Source of the DNA: Streptomyces sp. R44
GTDB lineage: Bacteria > Actinomycetota > Actinomycetes > Streptomycetales > Streptomycetaceae
Assembly: GCF_041053105.1 (NCBI RefSeq)
Contig: NZ_CP163444.1
Location: forward strand, 5,952,001 to 6,016,000
Length of the DNA: 64,000 nt
Reading direction: 5' to 3'
The translations under genes were made by a program, and so were the position numbers. Below are positions 1-8,992 of the stretch, one piece after another. Each line of letters starts with the position of its first letter. Position 1 is the first letter of the stretch. The notes under the pieces are model-generated. The model made no database searches. It was not told the origin of the DNA and worked only from the letters and a program-made list of their open reading frames with translations.

Positions 1-737
1 TCGGCACGATCCGCCTCGACCGTCCCCCGATGAACGCCCTGGACATCGCCACCCAGGACCGGCTGCGCGAGCTGGCCCAGGAGGCGACCGACCGCGACGA
101 CGTGCGGGCCGTGGTCCTCTACGGCGGCGAGAAGGTGTTCGCGGCCGGCGCGGACATCAAGGAGATGCAGGTCATGGACCACGTGGCCATGGTCAAGCGC
201 TCGCGCGCCCTCCAGGACTCCTTCACCGCCGTCGCCCGCATCCCCAAGCCGGTCGTCGCCGCGATCACCGGCTACGCGCTGGGCGGCGGCTGCGAGCTCG
301 CGCTCTGCGCCGACTACCGGATCGCCGGCGACAACGCGAAGCTGGGCCAGCCGGAGATCCTGCTCGGCCTGATCCCCGGCGCGGGCGGCACCCAGCGCCT
401 GTCGCGGCTCGTCGGTCCCTCCAAGGCCAAGGACCTCATCTTCACCGGCCGGATGGTGAAGGCGGACGAGGCCCTGACGCTCGGTCTGGTCGACCGGGTC
501 GTCCCGGCCGCCGAGGTGTACGAGCAGGCGCACGCCTGGGCCGCGAAGCTGGCGCAGGGCCCGGCCGTCGCCCTGCGGGCCGCGAAGGAGGCGATCGACC
601 AGGGTCTGGAGGCCGACATCGACACCGGTCTCGCCATCGAGCGCAACTGGTTCGCGGGCCTGTTCGCCACCGAGGACCGGGAGCGCGGGATGCGCTCCTT
701 CGTCGAGGAGGGCCCCGGGAAGGCGAAGTTCGCCTGA
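1..737 (+). CDS. Enoyl-CoA hydratase/isomerase (crotonase) family protein, 5' end cut off
   Basis: Only the C-terminal 244 residues are visible. The reading frame is open from base 3, and the residues before the first ATG at base 30 (GTIRLDRPPMNAL) already match the conserved crotonase N-terminus, so the true start lies upstream of the window. The oxyanion-hole segment AAGADIKEM and the motif GYALGGGCELAL are present. Both catalytic glutamates of classical enoyl-CoA hydratases are kept, one in GGGCELAL and one in GQPEILLGLIPGAGG. By family knowledge it hydrates trans-2-enoyl-CoA in fatty-acid beta-oxidation or a related acyl-CoA pathway in the cytoplasm. Chain-length preference cannot be read from the sequence. 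A stem-loop follows the TGA. Confidence 0.95.
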   Translation, partial: GTIRLDRPPMNALDIATQDRLRELAQEATDRDDVRAVVLYGGEKVFAAGADIKEMQVMDHVAMVKRSRALQDSFTAVARIPKPVVAAITGYALGGGCELALCADYRIAGDNAKLGQPEILLGLIPGAGGTQRLSRLVGPSKAKDLIFTGRMVKADEALTLGLVDRVVPAAEVYEQAHAWAAKLAQGPAVALRAAKEAIDQGLEADIDTGLAIERNWFAGLFATEDRERGMRSFVEEGPGKAKFA

Positions 738-752
738 CGATCCTTCACGGGT

Positions 753-780
753 GGGGGCCGATTCCAGCGGAACGGCCCCC
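753..780 (+). terminator. Stem-loop after the enoyl-CoA hydratase gene
   Basis: Eight-base perfect arms (gggggccg and cggccccc) flank a 12-base loop, starting 15 bases after the stop codon. There is no T-run, as is common for actinobacterial terminators. It separates the crotonase gene from the next gene. Confidence 0.55.
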
Positions 781-800
781 GCGGAGGGCTCCGTACGGCC

Positions 801-1319
801 ATGATGGGGGGCATGGCGGGCCTGGAGGGTAGGGAACAACCGTGGCAGCGCGCGAGCGCCGCCGCGCCGCGGTGGTCACCGGCCGCGGACGACGAACAGG
901 CCGCCGACGCAGTGGAGTTGTACGGCAATCCGGCCGAGGAGGATGTCCGGCTGCCGTCCCGCCCCGAGTCCGCGTGGGTGGCCCGCAGGCTCACCCAGCA
1001 CGTCGTGCTGCGGCAGTGGGCGCTCGGTCCGACGATCGCCGAGCACGCGGTGCTGCTCGTCTCGGAGCTCGTCGGGAACGCCGTCCGGCACACCGGGGCC
1101 AGGGTCTTCGCGCTGCGGTTACAGCGGCGCCGCGGCTGGATCCGGATCGAGGTGCGCGACCCCTCGCGCGGACTGCCGTGTCTGATGCCGGTGCACGAGC
1201 TCGACATCAGCGGCCGCGGGCTCTTCCTCGTCGACAAGCTCGCCGACCGCTGGGGCGTGGACCTGGCGCCGCGCGGCAAGACGACCTGGTTCGAGATGCG
1301 GGTCGCCGACCGGCCCTGA
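801..1319 (+). CDS. ATP-binding protein, HATPase_c fold (RsbW/SpoIIAB anti-sigma kinase-like)
   Basis: 172 residues. The C-terminal 120 residues form a compact GHKL ATPase domain of the serine-kinase anti-sigma type that is abundant in Streptomyces. The N-box is visible as ELVGNAVRHTG, and the glycine-rich ATP lid is in SGRGLFLVDKLADRWG. Family members bind ATP and act on anti-anti-sigma factors or simply bind partners. No partner gene is adjacent, so its target is unknown. The N-terminal 45 residues are low-complexity. I chose ATG 801 because GGAGGG lies at 783-788, but ATG 804 or 813 is also possible. It appears monocistronic, closed by a strong hairpin. Confidence 0.85.
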   Translation: MMGGMAGLEGREQPWQRASAAAPRWSPAADDEQAADAVELYGNPAEEDVRLPSRPESAWVARRLTQHVVLRQWALGPTIAEHAVLLVSELVGNAVRHTGARVFALRLQRRRGWIRIEVRDPSRGLPCLMPVHELDISGRGLFLVDKLADRWGVDLAPRGKTTWFEMRVADRP

Positions 1320-1336
1320 GGTGCTGATCCCGGACG

Positions 1337-1383
1337 CACGGAAGCCCCCGTGCGCCGTGGTGGGGTGCGTGGGGGCTTCCGTG
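1337..1383 (+). terminator. 13-bp-stem terminator after the ATP-binding protein gene
   Basis: Perfect 13-base inverted repeat (cacggaagccccc at 1337-1349 and its complement at 1371-1383) with a 21-base loop, 17 bases after the stop codon. Confidence 0.75.
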
Positions 1384-1670
1384 TGGTGCGCCGTGGACGG
1401 GGGGGTGTATCCACAGCGCCGCTATGTCGACCTGGCCCGGGTCAATGGGGGTCGTGTCTCCGACTATGGCAGACGGGGGGCCTTGCCGCCAAAAGTCCCT
1501 ACTGGGGCAAGGTGGGGCGAAAGCGGACAATTCAATTGTGAATCGTTGGTGACATGCGGCACTGACCTTGTAAACAGTGAATGACTATGCGGTTCGTTGA
1601 TTGTTCCCCGGGGTCGTCCGCATACTGGACGTCCGACGTAGACCCGCAAACGTCCTGAATTGGCCTAATC
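1384..1670. other. Intergenic region, AT-richer than its surroundings, with a small palindrome
   Basis: No convincing gene. It probably holds the promoter of the downstream deacetylase-like gene. Base composition is clearly less GC-rich than the flanking genes. A 13-bp palindrome (acaatt-c-aattgt) lies at 1527-1539. A 7-bp inverted repeat (ccttgcc / ggcaagg) lies near 1481-1511. Neither can be assigned to a known regulator. Confidence 0.5.
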
Positions 1671-2479
1671 GTGACCAATCGGGCGAAATCCCTCTTGAAT
1701 GGTCGCGTGAAGCCGACCGACCGCCGAGGAGCCCTCCGGACGGGCGCGGCCGCCGCCCTCGCGGGAGCCCTCGCCACCGCCTGCGGCACGGAACCCCGCC
1801 CCGCCCCCGCCACCGCCGCCGCGCGCCACCCCCCCCCCGCGCCCCCGTCGCCGCCCCGGCCCCGCGCCGCTTCCCCGGACAGCCGGACGAGATCGCCCAC
1901 GGCCCCCGCGACCGGCCCCGCGTCGCCCTCACCTTCCACGGCCAGGGCGACCCCGCCCTCGCCCGGCGGCTCCTCACCCAGGCCGAGCGGGCCGGCGCCC
2001 GCGTCACCGTCCTCGCCGTCGGCAGCTGGCTCGACGAGCACCCCGCCCTGGCCCGCCGCATCCTCGACGGCGGCCACGACCTCGGCAACCACACCCAGCG
2101 CCACATCGACATCAACGCCATGACCGAGGCCGAGGCCCTCGCCGAGATCGAGGCCTGCTCCGGACGGCTGCGCCGGCTCACCGGCTCCGTCGGCACCTGG
2201 TTCCGCCCCTCCCGCGCCCGGAACGCCGCCCCCCACGTCCTGCGGGCCGCCCGGCGCTCCGGATACCCGCACGTCCTCTCGTACGAGGTCGACTCCCTCG
2301 ACTTCACCTCGCCCGGCGCCGCGGCCGTCGTCCGCAACGTCACCGGGACGGTCCGCGCCGGATCCGTCGTCAGCCTGCACTTCGGCTACCCGGACACCGC
2401 CGCCGCGCTGCCCCTCCTCCTCGCCGACCTCGACCGCCGCGGCCTGAGCGCGGTCACCACCACGGAGCTGCTGAGCTGA
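1671..2479 (+). CDS. Polysaccharide deacetylase-like lipoprotein, frame broken at a ten-C run
   Basis: Two reading frames are needed. From GTG 1671 (or GTG 1707) one frame encodes a signal with twin arginines (DRRGALRTGAAAALAGALATACG) ending in a lipobox cysteine. The NodB-like domain lies in another frame and ends at TGA 2477-2479. The switch falls at the run of ten C at 1829-1838, and one extra C would join the frames. Downstream the metal motif HTQRH, a motif-3-like FRPSR, VDSLDF and a final SLHF are visible. The first catalytic motif reads TFHGQGD instead of TFDDG, so both usual aspartates are absent and hydrolytic activity is doubtful. It is translationally coupled to the next gene (TGATG overlap). 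The break may be a sequencing error, a slippage site or a real mutation. Confidence 0.75.
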
Positions 2480-3672
2480 TGGCACACCTCACGAAGAGAC
2501 CCCTCTCGACACGCACCCGGGTCCTCCTCGCCGCCGCCCTCCTCGCCGGCCTCGCCGGCTGCGGCAGCGCGAACCACCCCGAGGGCACCGCCCCCGTGAA
2601 GAAGGCCGCCGCCCCCGCCGTCCCCAAGCCGGCCGCCGCCGTCGGACTGCCCGGCATGCCGCCCCCGCTCGACGCGCACGACGTCTACGCCGCCGACCGG
2701 CCGAACCGGCTCTCCCCGGTGGTACGGAACTTCCCCTCCCGGGTCTACGTCCCCAACACCAACTCCAACACCGTCTCCGTCATCGACCCCGCCACCTACC
2801 AGGTCGTCGAGACCATCCCGGTCGGCGCCCAGCCCCAGCACGTCGTGCCCTCCTGGGACCTGAAGACCCTCTGGGTCAACAACGACCGGGGCCACACCCT
2901 CACCCCCATCGACCCGGCCACGGGCGTCGCCGGCAAGCCCGTCGAGGTCCACGACCCGTACAACCTCTACTTCACGCCCAACGGCAGGTACGCCATCGTG
3001 ATGGCCTCGCTCGACCGCGAACTCGTCTTCCGCGACCCGCACACCATGGAGCGGAAGAAGACCGTCCCGGTCAGCTGCTACGGCGTCAACCACGCCGACT
3101 TCTCCGCCGACGGACGCTACTTCGTCGTCTCCTGCGAGTTCTCCGGCGAACTCCTCAAGGTCGACACCGAGAAGATGGAGGTGATCGGCCAGCAGAAACT
3201 GCCCTTCGACGGCGCCATGCCGCAGGACGTGAAGATCTCGCCCGACGGAAAGACCTTCTACATCGCCGACATGATGGCCCACGGCATGTGGGTCCTGGAC
3301 GGCGAGAAGTTCACCACCCCCAGCCTCCTCCCCACCGGCAAGGGCTGCCACGGCCTCTACATCAGCCGGGACTCCCGCGAGATGTACGTCTCCAACCGCG
3401 GCGAGGGCTCGGTCTCCGTCTTCGACTTCGGGCAGAACAAGCTCACCAAGAAGTGGCGGCTCCCGGACGGCGGCTCCCCCGACATGGGCGGCGTCTCCGC
3501 CGACGGCAAGGTCCTCTGGCTCTCCGGACGCTACGACTCCGAGGTCTACGCCCTCGACACCACCACCGGCAAGCAGCTCGCCCGCATCCCCGTCGGCAGC
3601 GGCCCGCACGGACTCGCCGTCTATCCGCAGCCGGGCCGCTACTCCCTGGGCCACACCGGGATCTTCCGGTAG
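2479..3672 (+). CDS. YncE/YVTN-type beta-propeller lipoprotein
   Basis: 397 residues. The N-terminus carries a lipoprotein signal (VLLAAALLAGLAGC, cysteine 28), so the protein should be anchored outside the membrane. The rest is a series of YVTN-type propeller blades, for example VPNTNSNTVSVIDPATYQVV, LWVNNDRGHTLTPIDPATG and MYVSNRGEGSVSVFDF. These families are scaffolds or bind ligands; no enzyme motif is seen. The ATG overlaps the stop of the deacetylase-like gene by one base (TGATG), which indicates one operon and probably one process at the cell envelope. The precise function is unknown. Confidence 0.88.
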   Translation: MAHLTKRPLSTRTRVLLAAALLAGLAGCGSANHPEGTAPVKKAAAPAVPKPAAAVGLPGMPPPLDAHDVYAADRPNRLSPVVRNFPSRVYVPNTNSNTVSVIDPATYQVVETIPVGAQPQHVVPSWDLKTLWVNNDRGHTLTPIDPATGVAGKPVEVHDPYNLYFTPNGRYAIVMASLDRELVFRDPHTMERKKTVPVSCYGVNHADFSADGRYFVVSCEFSGELLKVDTEKMEVIGQQKLPFDGAMPQDVKISPDGKTFYIADMMAHGMWVLDGEKFTTPSLLPTGKGCHGLYISRDSREMYVSNRGEGSVSVFDFGQNKLTKKWRLPDGGSPDMGGVSADGKVLWLSGRYDSEVYALDTTTGKQLARIPVGSGPHGLAVYPQPGRYSLGHTGIFR

Positions 3673-3676
3673 CGGC

Positions 3677-4315
3677 TCAGCCGGCGATCAGGAGGGCCTC
3701 CGAGGCCACCGGGCGGTAGCCCGCCGCCTGGAACACGCGGACGCTCCGGGCATTGCCCGGAGCCTGCTGGGCCCACACCACCTCGCCCGGGGTGAGGTGG
3801 CGGGCCGCCGTCGCCAGGGCCCGCCCCAGGCCCCGGTGGCGCACCTCCTCGTCCACCTCGATCGCCGCCTCCCAGCGGCCCGCGACGCCCCTGCCCAGGA
3901 TCAGGACACCGCCGTCGGCCGCCCACACCCGGACCTCGTCGCGGTACTTCAGCGCCCGCGCCACCCGGGGATGCGACGGGTCGTCGATCTCGCGGAGCTC
4001 CAGCGGGGGCGGGCCCGGCAGCGCGTCGGCCACCGTGAGCAGGTCGATCGTGTTCATGTGCCGGCCGGTGCGGGCCATCAGGGCCAGCAGGAAGGCCGGG
4101 TTCATGCTCGCCGCGAGCGGATCGGCCGACGTGGCCGCCAGCGCGGCCCGTACCCACTCCGGGTCGGCGTCCGTGAAGACCACCGAGTGCGCCGTGAAGG
4201 CCAGCACCCCCGCGTCCCGGGGGCCCGGCTGGGGCACCACCGTCGTCGAACCGTCCGGGGGCGGGAACTCCCCGCGTGCCGCCGCTGCCAGAATCCGTGC
4301 CACGTCGTCGCTCAT
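3677..4315 (-). CDS. GNAT-family N-acetyltransferase
   Basis: 212 residues, with the acetyltransferase fold in the C-terminal half. Motif A, which binds acetyl-CoA pyrophosphate, reads EVRHRGLGRALATAARHL. Motif B is NARSVRVFQAAGYRPV. The N-terminal 90 residues are a variable region also seen in other Streptomyces GNAT proteins. The substrate cannot be inferred. It is convergent with the propeller gene, with only four bases between the stops, and divergent from the EF-hand gene. The start is an ATG at 4315. Confidence 0.9.
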   Translation of the reverse strand: MSDDVARILAAAARGEFPPPDGSTTVVPQPGPRDAGVLAFTAHSVVFTDADPEWVRAALAATSADPLAASMNPAFLLALMARTGRHMNTIDLLTVADALPGPPPLELREIDDPSHPRVARALKYRDEVRVWAADGGVLILGRGVAGRWEAAIEVDEEVRHRGLGRALATAARHLTPGEVVWAQQAPGNARSVRVFQAAGYRPVASEALLIAG

Positions 4316-4389
4316 ACCGCCATCATCCGCCAGGGCGGGGGCCCGCTAATCTGACCCCGTCAGACAAGCACCAAGAAGGGGCGGACGCA

Positions 4390-4605
4390 GTGGCGGACAT
4401 CGACTCGGCACGCACGGCATTCAACAGGTTCGACGTGGACGGCGACGGTTTCATCACCGCCGCGGAGTACAAGCACGTCATGGCGGAGCTGGGCGACTTC
4501 AACGTCACCGAGACGGTCGCCGAGGTGCTCATCAAGCAGCGCGACGACAACGGCGACGGCGTGCTGTCCTGGGACGAGTTCTGGGCGCACTACAGCAAGG
4601 CCTGA
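4390..4605 (+). CDS. cabD: Small EF-hand calcium-binding protein (CabD-like)
   Basis: 71 residues from GTG 4390, preceded by AAGAAGGGG. It has two canonical 12-residue EF-hand loops, DVDGDGFITAAE and DDNGDGVLSWDE, each with Asp or Asn at the metal positions and a terminal Glu. The size and two-hand layout match the soluble Streptomyces protein CabD, a cytoplasmic Ca2+ sensor or buffer of about 70 residues. I assign the name from memory of that family and from gene order. An upstream in-frame ATG at 4276 would overlap the divergent acetyltransferase gene and lacks coding character, so I rejected it. A perfect palindrome follows the stop. Confidence 0.92.
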   Translation: MADIDSARTAFNRFDVDGDGFITAAEYKHVMAELGDFNVTETVAEVLIKQRDDNGDGVLSWDEFWAHYSKA

Positions 4606-4606
4606 C

Positions 4607-4626
4607 CCGCCCGCCCGGGCGGGCGG
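4607..4626. terminator. Perfect 20-bp palindrome between convergent genes
   Basis: The sequence ccgcccgccc is followed directly by its complement, right after the EF-hand stop and before the end of the opposite-strand membrane protein gene. It probably serves as a bidirectional terminator. Confidence 0.5.
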
Positions 4627-4659
4627 AGCAACGTGAGTTGCCGCCCGTCCGGGGCCCGG

Positions 4660-5214
4660 TCAGCCGCGCAGGGTGACGTGGATGGACGAGCCCCACAGCA
4701 CGACCGCCGCGCCGAGGCCCACGACCGCGCGCACCGTCTCCGTCGAGGCCCCGGCCGCGAGGACGGCGAGACCGACCAGCGAGACCGCCGTGAGCAGGAT
4801 CGCGGTCCACTTGTACTGCCGCTGGTCGAAGAGGCGGGCCAGCGGGAAGAAGTGCAGTCCCACGACGAGGCAGATCCCGACCGGGATCAGCTCCGCGTGG
4901 CCTGAGGCGTCCGACGCGGCGATCACCGCGAGGATCGCCGCCAGTTCGGCCGCGTTGACCAGACCGACCCCCCGGTTCCATTTCGCGGGCAGTCGTACGG
5001 TCCGTGTCACCGGCCTGGTGGTGCCCCGGAAGGCCCGCTCCAGTACGGCGGTCGTCACCGCCATCGCCACGACGTCGACCGGTGTCGCGACGGGCGTTCC
5101 CGAGCCGCCCGCGAGCGCCCAGACCAGGGCGAAGACGGCGAGGACGATCGCGCCCCGGCGCCGCAGGGTTCGCGTCAGGTCGACGCACGCGGCGTCCATG
5201 TGTTCGACGGTCAT
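4660..5214 (-). CDS. Conserved multi-pass membrane protein of unknown function
   Basis: 184 residues from ATG 5214 (an ATG at 5199 is an alternative). About five hydrophobic segments are visible, including IVLAVFALVWALAG, VDVVAMAVTTAVL, LAAILAVIAASDA, LIPVGICLVVGLHFFPLA and TAILLTAVSLVGLAVLAAG. A conserved-looking cytoplasmic patch with several Arg residues (RGTTRPVTRTVRLP) lies between the second and third segments. There is no enzyme or transporter signature I recognise. It stands alone between the EF-hand gene and the leader of the small secreted protein. Confidence 0.8.
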   Translation of the reverse strand: MTVEHMDAACVDLTRTLRRRGAIVLAVFALVWALAGGSGTPVATPVDVVAMAVTTAVLERAFRGTTRPVTRTVRLPAKWNRGVGLVNAAELAAILAVIAASDASGHAELIPVGICLVVGLHFFPLARLFDQRQYKWTAILLTAVSLVGLAVLAAGASTETVRAVVGLGAAVVLWGSSIHVTLRG

Positions 5215-5309
5215 GGCGCGGACAGTACAGCGGAAACCCGACCCCGGTGCCGGTTTCGGCGAACCCTGAGGCGGATTGGCCTAGACCTATTGTGCGGCCC
5301 TGTCCGCGA

Positions 5310-5411
5310 CGGTACGTTCGTCCCCGGCTGCGCAGCCGGACGTACCGCAACGCACCGCACCACATCGCATCGTCACGTACTCCGCCGGGGCATCCCGGCG
5401 TTTTCAGGAGG
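5310..5411 (+). promoter_or_regulatory. Structured 5' leader ending in a terminator-like hairpin just before the Shine-Dalgarno
   Basis: A long stem-loop is formed by cggtacgt (5310-5317) and acgtaccg (5340-5347), enclosing the perfect palindrome ccggctgc-gcagccgg (5324-5339). Downstream, cgccggg (5383-5389) and cccggcg (5394-5400) form a second hairpin that is followed directly by TTTT (5401-5404) and then AGGAGG (5406-5411). This has the layout of a transcription attenuator or a ribosome-site-blocking leader. No known riboswitch core was recognised. Confidence 0.45.
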
Positions 5412-5418
5412 CAATGCC

Positions 5419-5661
5419 ATGTACCGCCGCACAGCAGCCGCACTCGCCACGGCCGTCACCGCCGGGGCGCTCGCGCTCGGCGCCGCCGGGGCCGCCCAGG
5501 CCGGCCCCGGCCCCGGCTACTACGCGAACAGCTCCTACGGCTCGTACGCCGACTGCCAGGCCGCGGGGAAGGCCGGCTACCGCATCTGGGGTCCGATCTA
5601 CTCCTGCGAGCCCTTCAGCGCCGACCGCCAGGACGTCATCGTCCTCTGGGTCCGCGCCTGA
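5419..5661 (+). CDS. Small secreted protein, two cysteines
   Basis: 80 residues from ATG 5419, seven bases after a full AGGAGG. The first 27 residues are a clear Sec signal (MYRRTAAALATAVTAGALAL, then a cleavage site after AQA). The mature protein is about 53 residues, begins with GPGPGYYANSSYGSY and contains two cysteines that could form one disulfide. It is rich in Tyr, Gly and Ser. I do not recognise a family with certainty; it is like the many small exported proteins of Streptomyces. It is preceded by a structured leader and followed by a strong terminator. Confidence 0.82.
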   Translation: MYRRTAAALATAVTAGALALGAAGAAQAGPGPGYYANSSYGSYADCQAAGKAGYRIWGPIYSCEPFSADRQDVIVLWVRA

Positions 5662-5668
5662 CGAGGAA

Positions 5669-5701
5669 ACGGCCGGCCCCGGGGATCCCGGGGCCGGCCG
5701 T
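5669..5701. terminator. Strong 15-bp-stem terminator between convergent genes
   Basis: Arms at 5669-5683 and 5687-5701 (acggccggccccggg and complement) with a three-base loop lie eight bases after the small secreted protein and 26 bases before the end of sdaA on the other strand. It probably works in both directions. Confidence 0.85.
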
Positions 5702-5726
5702 CCTCACGTGGTGCTCAGCGCTCTGC

Positions 5727-7097
<1,371 letters not shown>

Positions 7098-7167
7098 GGG
7101 AGGACTCCTTGTGGGGGCTGGACGCCGTTGTCTGCCGGGGTGGAGCAGCGAGGGCTGAGCAAGGGGC

Positions 7168-7205
7168 GGGGCACCACGCTCACTGTCCAGTGTGCGTGGT
7201 GCCCC
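7168..7205 (-). terminator. Hairpin between glyA and sdaA
   Basis: Twelve-base perfect arms, ggggcaccacgc at 7168-7179 and its complement at 7194-7205, with a 14-base loop. On the transcribed strand it follows the shorter hairpin at the glyA stop. It could reduce read-through into sdaA. Confidence 0.6.
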
Positions 7206-7209
7206 GGAG

Positions 7210-7237
7210 ATTTCGTACGAACAAAAGGGTACGAAAT
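7210..7237 (-). repeat. Nine-bp inverted repeat overlapping the glyA stop codon
   Basis: Arms atttcgtac (7210-7218) and gtacgaaat (7229-7237) enclose ten bases. One arm runs into the last base of the glyA stop codon. It is unusually AT-rich for this region. It may be an RNA-stabilising or terminator hairpin. Confidence 0.5.
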
Positions 7238-8505
7238 TACTTCAGGCCGGGGTACAGCGGGTGCTTGTCCGCCAGAGCGGTCACCCGGGCCTTGAGGGCC
7301 GCGGCCTTGTCGGCGTCGAAGCCCGGCTTCAGGGTCTCCGCGATGACGTCGGCGACCTCGGCGAAGTCCTCGGCCTGGAAGCCGCGGGTCGCGAGCGCCG
7401 GCGTGCCGATGCGCAGACCGGAGGTGACCATCGGCGGGCGCGGGTCGTTCGGAACGGCGTTCCGGTTGACCGTGATGCCGACCTCGTGGAGACGGTCCTC
7501 GGCCTGCTGGCCGTCGAGCTCGGAGTCGCGCAGGTCCACCAGGACCAGGTGCACGTCCGTGCCGCCGGACAGGACGGAGACACCGTGGGCGGTGACGTCG
7601 TCCTGGACCAGGCGCTCGGCCAGCGCGCGGGCGCCGTCCAGGGTGCGCTGCTGGCGCTCCTTGAACTCCTCCGAGGCCGCGACCTTGAAGGAGACGGCCT
7701 TGGCCGCGATCACGTGCTCCAGCGGGCCGCCCTGGAAACCGGGGAAGACCGAGGAGTTCAGCTTCTTCGCGAACTCCTTCTTCGCCAGGATGATGCCGCC
7801 CCGCGGGCCGCCGAGCGTCTTGTGCGTGGTGGAGGTCACCACGTCCGCGTACTCGACCGGGTTCGGGTGCAGACCGGCGGCGACCAGGCCGGCGAAGTGG
7901 GCCATGTCGACCCACAGGTAGGCCTCGACCTCGTCGGCGATCCGGCGGAACTCGGCGAAGTCCAGCTGGCGCGGGTAGGCGGACCAGCCCGCGATGATCA
8001 CCTTCGGGCGGTGCTCCTTGGCGAGGCGCTCGACCTCGGCCATGTCGACCAGACCGGCCTCGTCCACGTGGTACGCGACCACGTTGAACTGCTTGCCGGA
8101 GAAGTTCAGGCGCATGCCGTGGGTGAGGTGGCCGCCGTGGGCCAGGTCCAGACCCAGGATCGTGTCGCCGGGCTGGGCGATCGCGAAGAGGGCGGCCTGG
8201 TTCGCGGAGGCGCCGGAGTGCGGCTGCACGTTGGCGTACTCGGCGCCGAACAGGTCCTTGATCCGGTCGATCGCGATCTGCTCGGCCACGTCGACGTGCT
8301 CGCAGCCGCCGTAGTAGCGGCGGCCCGGGTAGCCCTCGGCGTACTTGTTGGTGAGGACGGAGCCCTGGGCCTCCATGACCGCGACCGGAGCGAAGTTCTC
8401 CGAGGCGATCATCTCGAGGGTGGACTGCTGACGGCGGAGCTCGGCGTCGACGGCGGCGGCGACGTCGGGGTCCAGCTCGTGGAGGGGAGTGTTCAGAAGC
8501 GACAT
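7237..8505 (-). CDS. glyA: Serine hydroxymethyltransferase
   Basis: 422 residues. It is a PLP enzyme that interconverts serine plus tetrahydrofolate with glycine plus 5,10-methylene-tetrahydrofolate. The Schiff-base lysine is in [14 protein letters not shown]. The N-terminal substrate region [10 protein letters not shown] and the active-site segment [10 protein letters not shown] are intact. The start is ATG 8505. It lies between gcvH (32 bases upstream) and sdaA. With gcvT and gcvH under the same glycine riboswitch, this copy probably works towards serine formation from glycine rather than only in glycine synthesis. Confidence 0.98.
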   Translation of the reverse strand: MSLLNTPLHELDPDVAAAVDAELRRQQSTLEMIASENFAPVAVMEAQGSVLTNKYAEGYPGRRYYGGCEHVDVAEQIAIDRIKDLFGAEYANVQPHSGASANQAALFAIAQPGDTILGLDLAHGGHLTHGMRLNFSGKQFNVVAYHVDEAGLVDMAEVERLAKEHRPKVIIAGWSAYPRQLDFAEFRRIADEVEAYLWVDMAHFAGLVAAGLHPNPVEYADVVTSTTHKTLGGPRGGIILAKKEFAKKLNSSVFPGFQGGPLEHVIAAKAVSFKVAASEEFKERQQRTLDGARALAERLVQDDVTAHGVSVLSGGTDVHLVLVDLRDSELDGQQAEDRLHEVGITVNRNAVPNDPRPPMVTSGLRIGTPALATRGFQAEDFAEVADVIAETLKPGFDADKAAALKARVTALADKHPLYPGLK

Positions 8506-8537
8506 GAATCGATCCCTAGGGGGTCTCGGGCCCGGTC

Positions 8538-8915
8538 TCAGTTCCCGGCGAACTCGGTGTACTCGTCGGCGGAGAGCAGATCGTCCGGCGTCTCCGCGAC
8601 GCGCACCTTGAACAGCCAGCCACCCTCGAACGGAGCCGTGTTCACCAGGGACGGGTCGTCCACCACGTCCTGGTTGGCCTCGACGACCTCGCCCGTGACG
8701 GGGGAGTAGAGGTCGCTGACCGACTTCGTCGACTCCAGCTCGCCACAGGTCTCGCCCGCGGTGACGGTCGAGCCGACGGCCGGGAGGTCCGCGTAGACGA
8801 CGTCACCGAGCGCGTTGGCCGCGAACTCCGTGATGCCGACCGTCGCGACGCCGTCCTCGGCGGCCGACAGCCACTCGTGCTCCTTGGTGTACTGCAGCTG
8901 CTGGGGGTTGCTCAT
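8538..8915 (-). CDS. gcvH: Glycine cleavage system H protein
   Basis: 125 residues, the standard length. It carries the lipoyl group that shuttles the aminomethyl intermediate between the P, T and L proteins. The lipoyl-lysine is the K of [14 protein letters not shown]. The N-terminus LQYTKEHEW is typical. ATG 8915 is preceded by AGGAGA on the transcribed strand. It sits between gcvT (77 bases) and glyA (32 bases) in the same direction. No P-protein gene lies in this window. Confidence 0.98.
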   Translation of the reverse strand: MSNPQQLQYTKEHEWLSAAEDGVATVGITEFAANALGDVVYADLPAVGSTVTAGETCGELESTKSVSDLYSPVTGEVVEANQDVVDDPSLVNTAPFEGGWLFKVRVAETPDDLLSADEYTEFAGN

Positions 8916-8992
8916 GACCTGATTCTCCTGGATCGGGGGAGTACTGATGAACGTGGGTCTTGCGGGGTGAGACGAGGAGTGAGACGACTGCG

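Noticed and set aside
1601..1830. N-terminal extension of the NodB-like frame from TTG 1601
   Set aside because: That frame has non-coding composition upstream of the C-run; the signal peptide is in the other frame.
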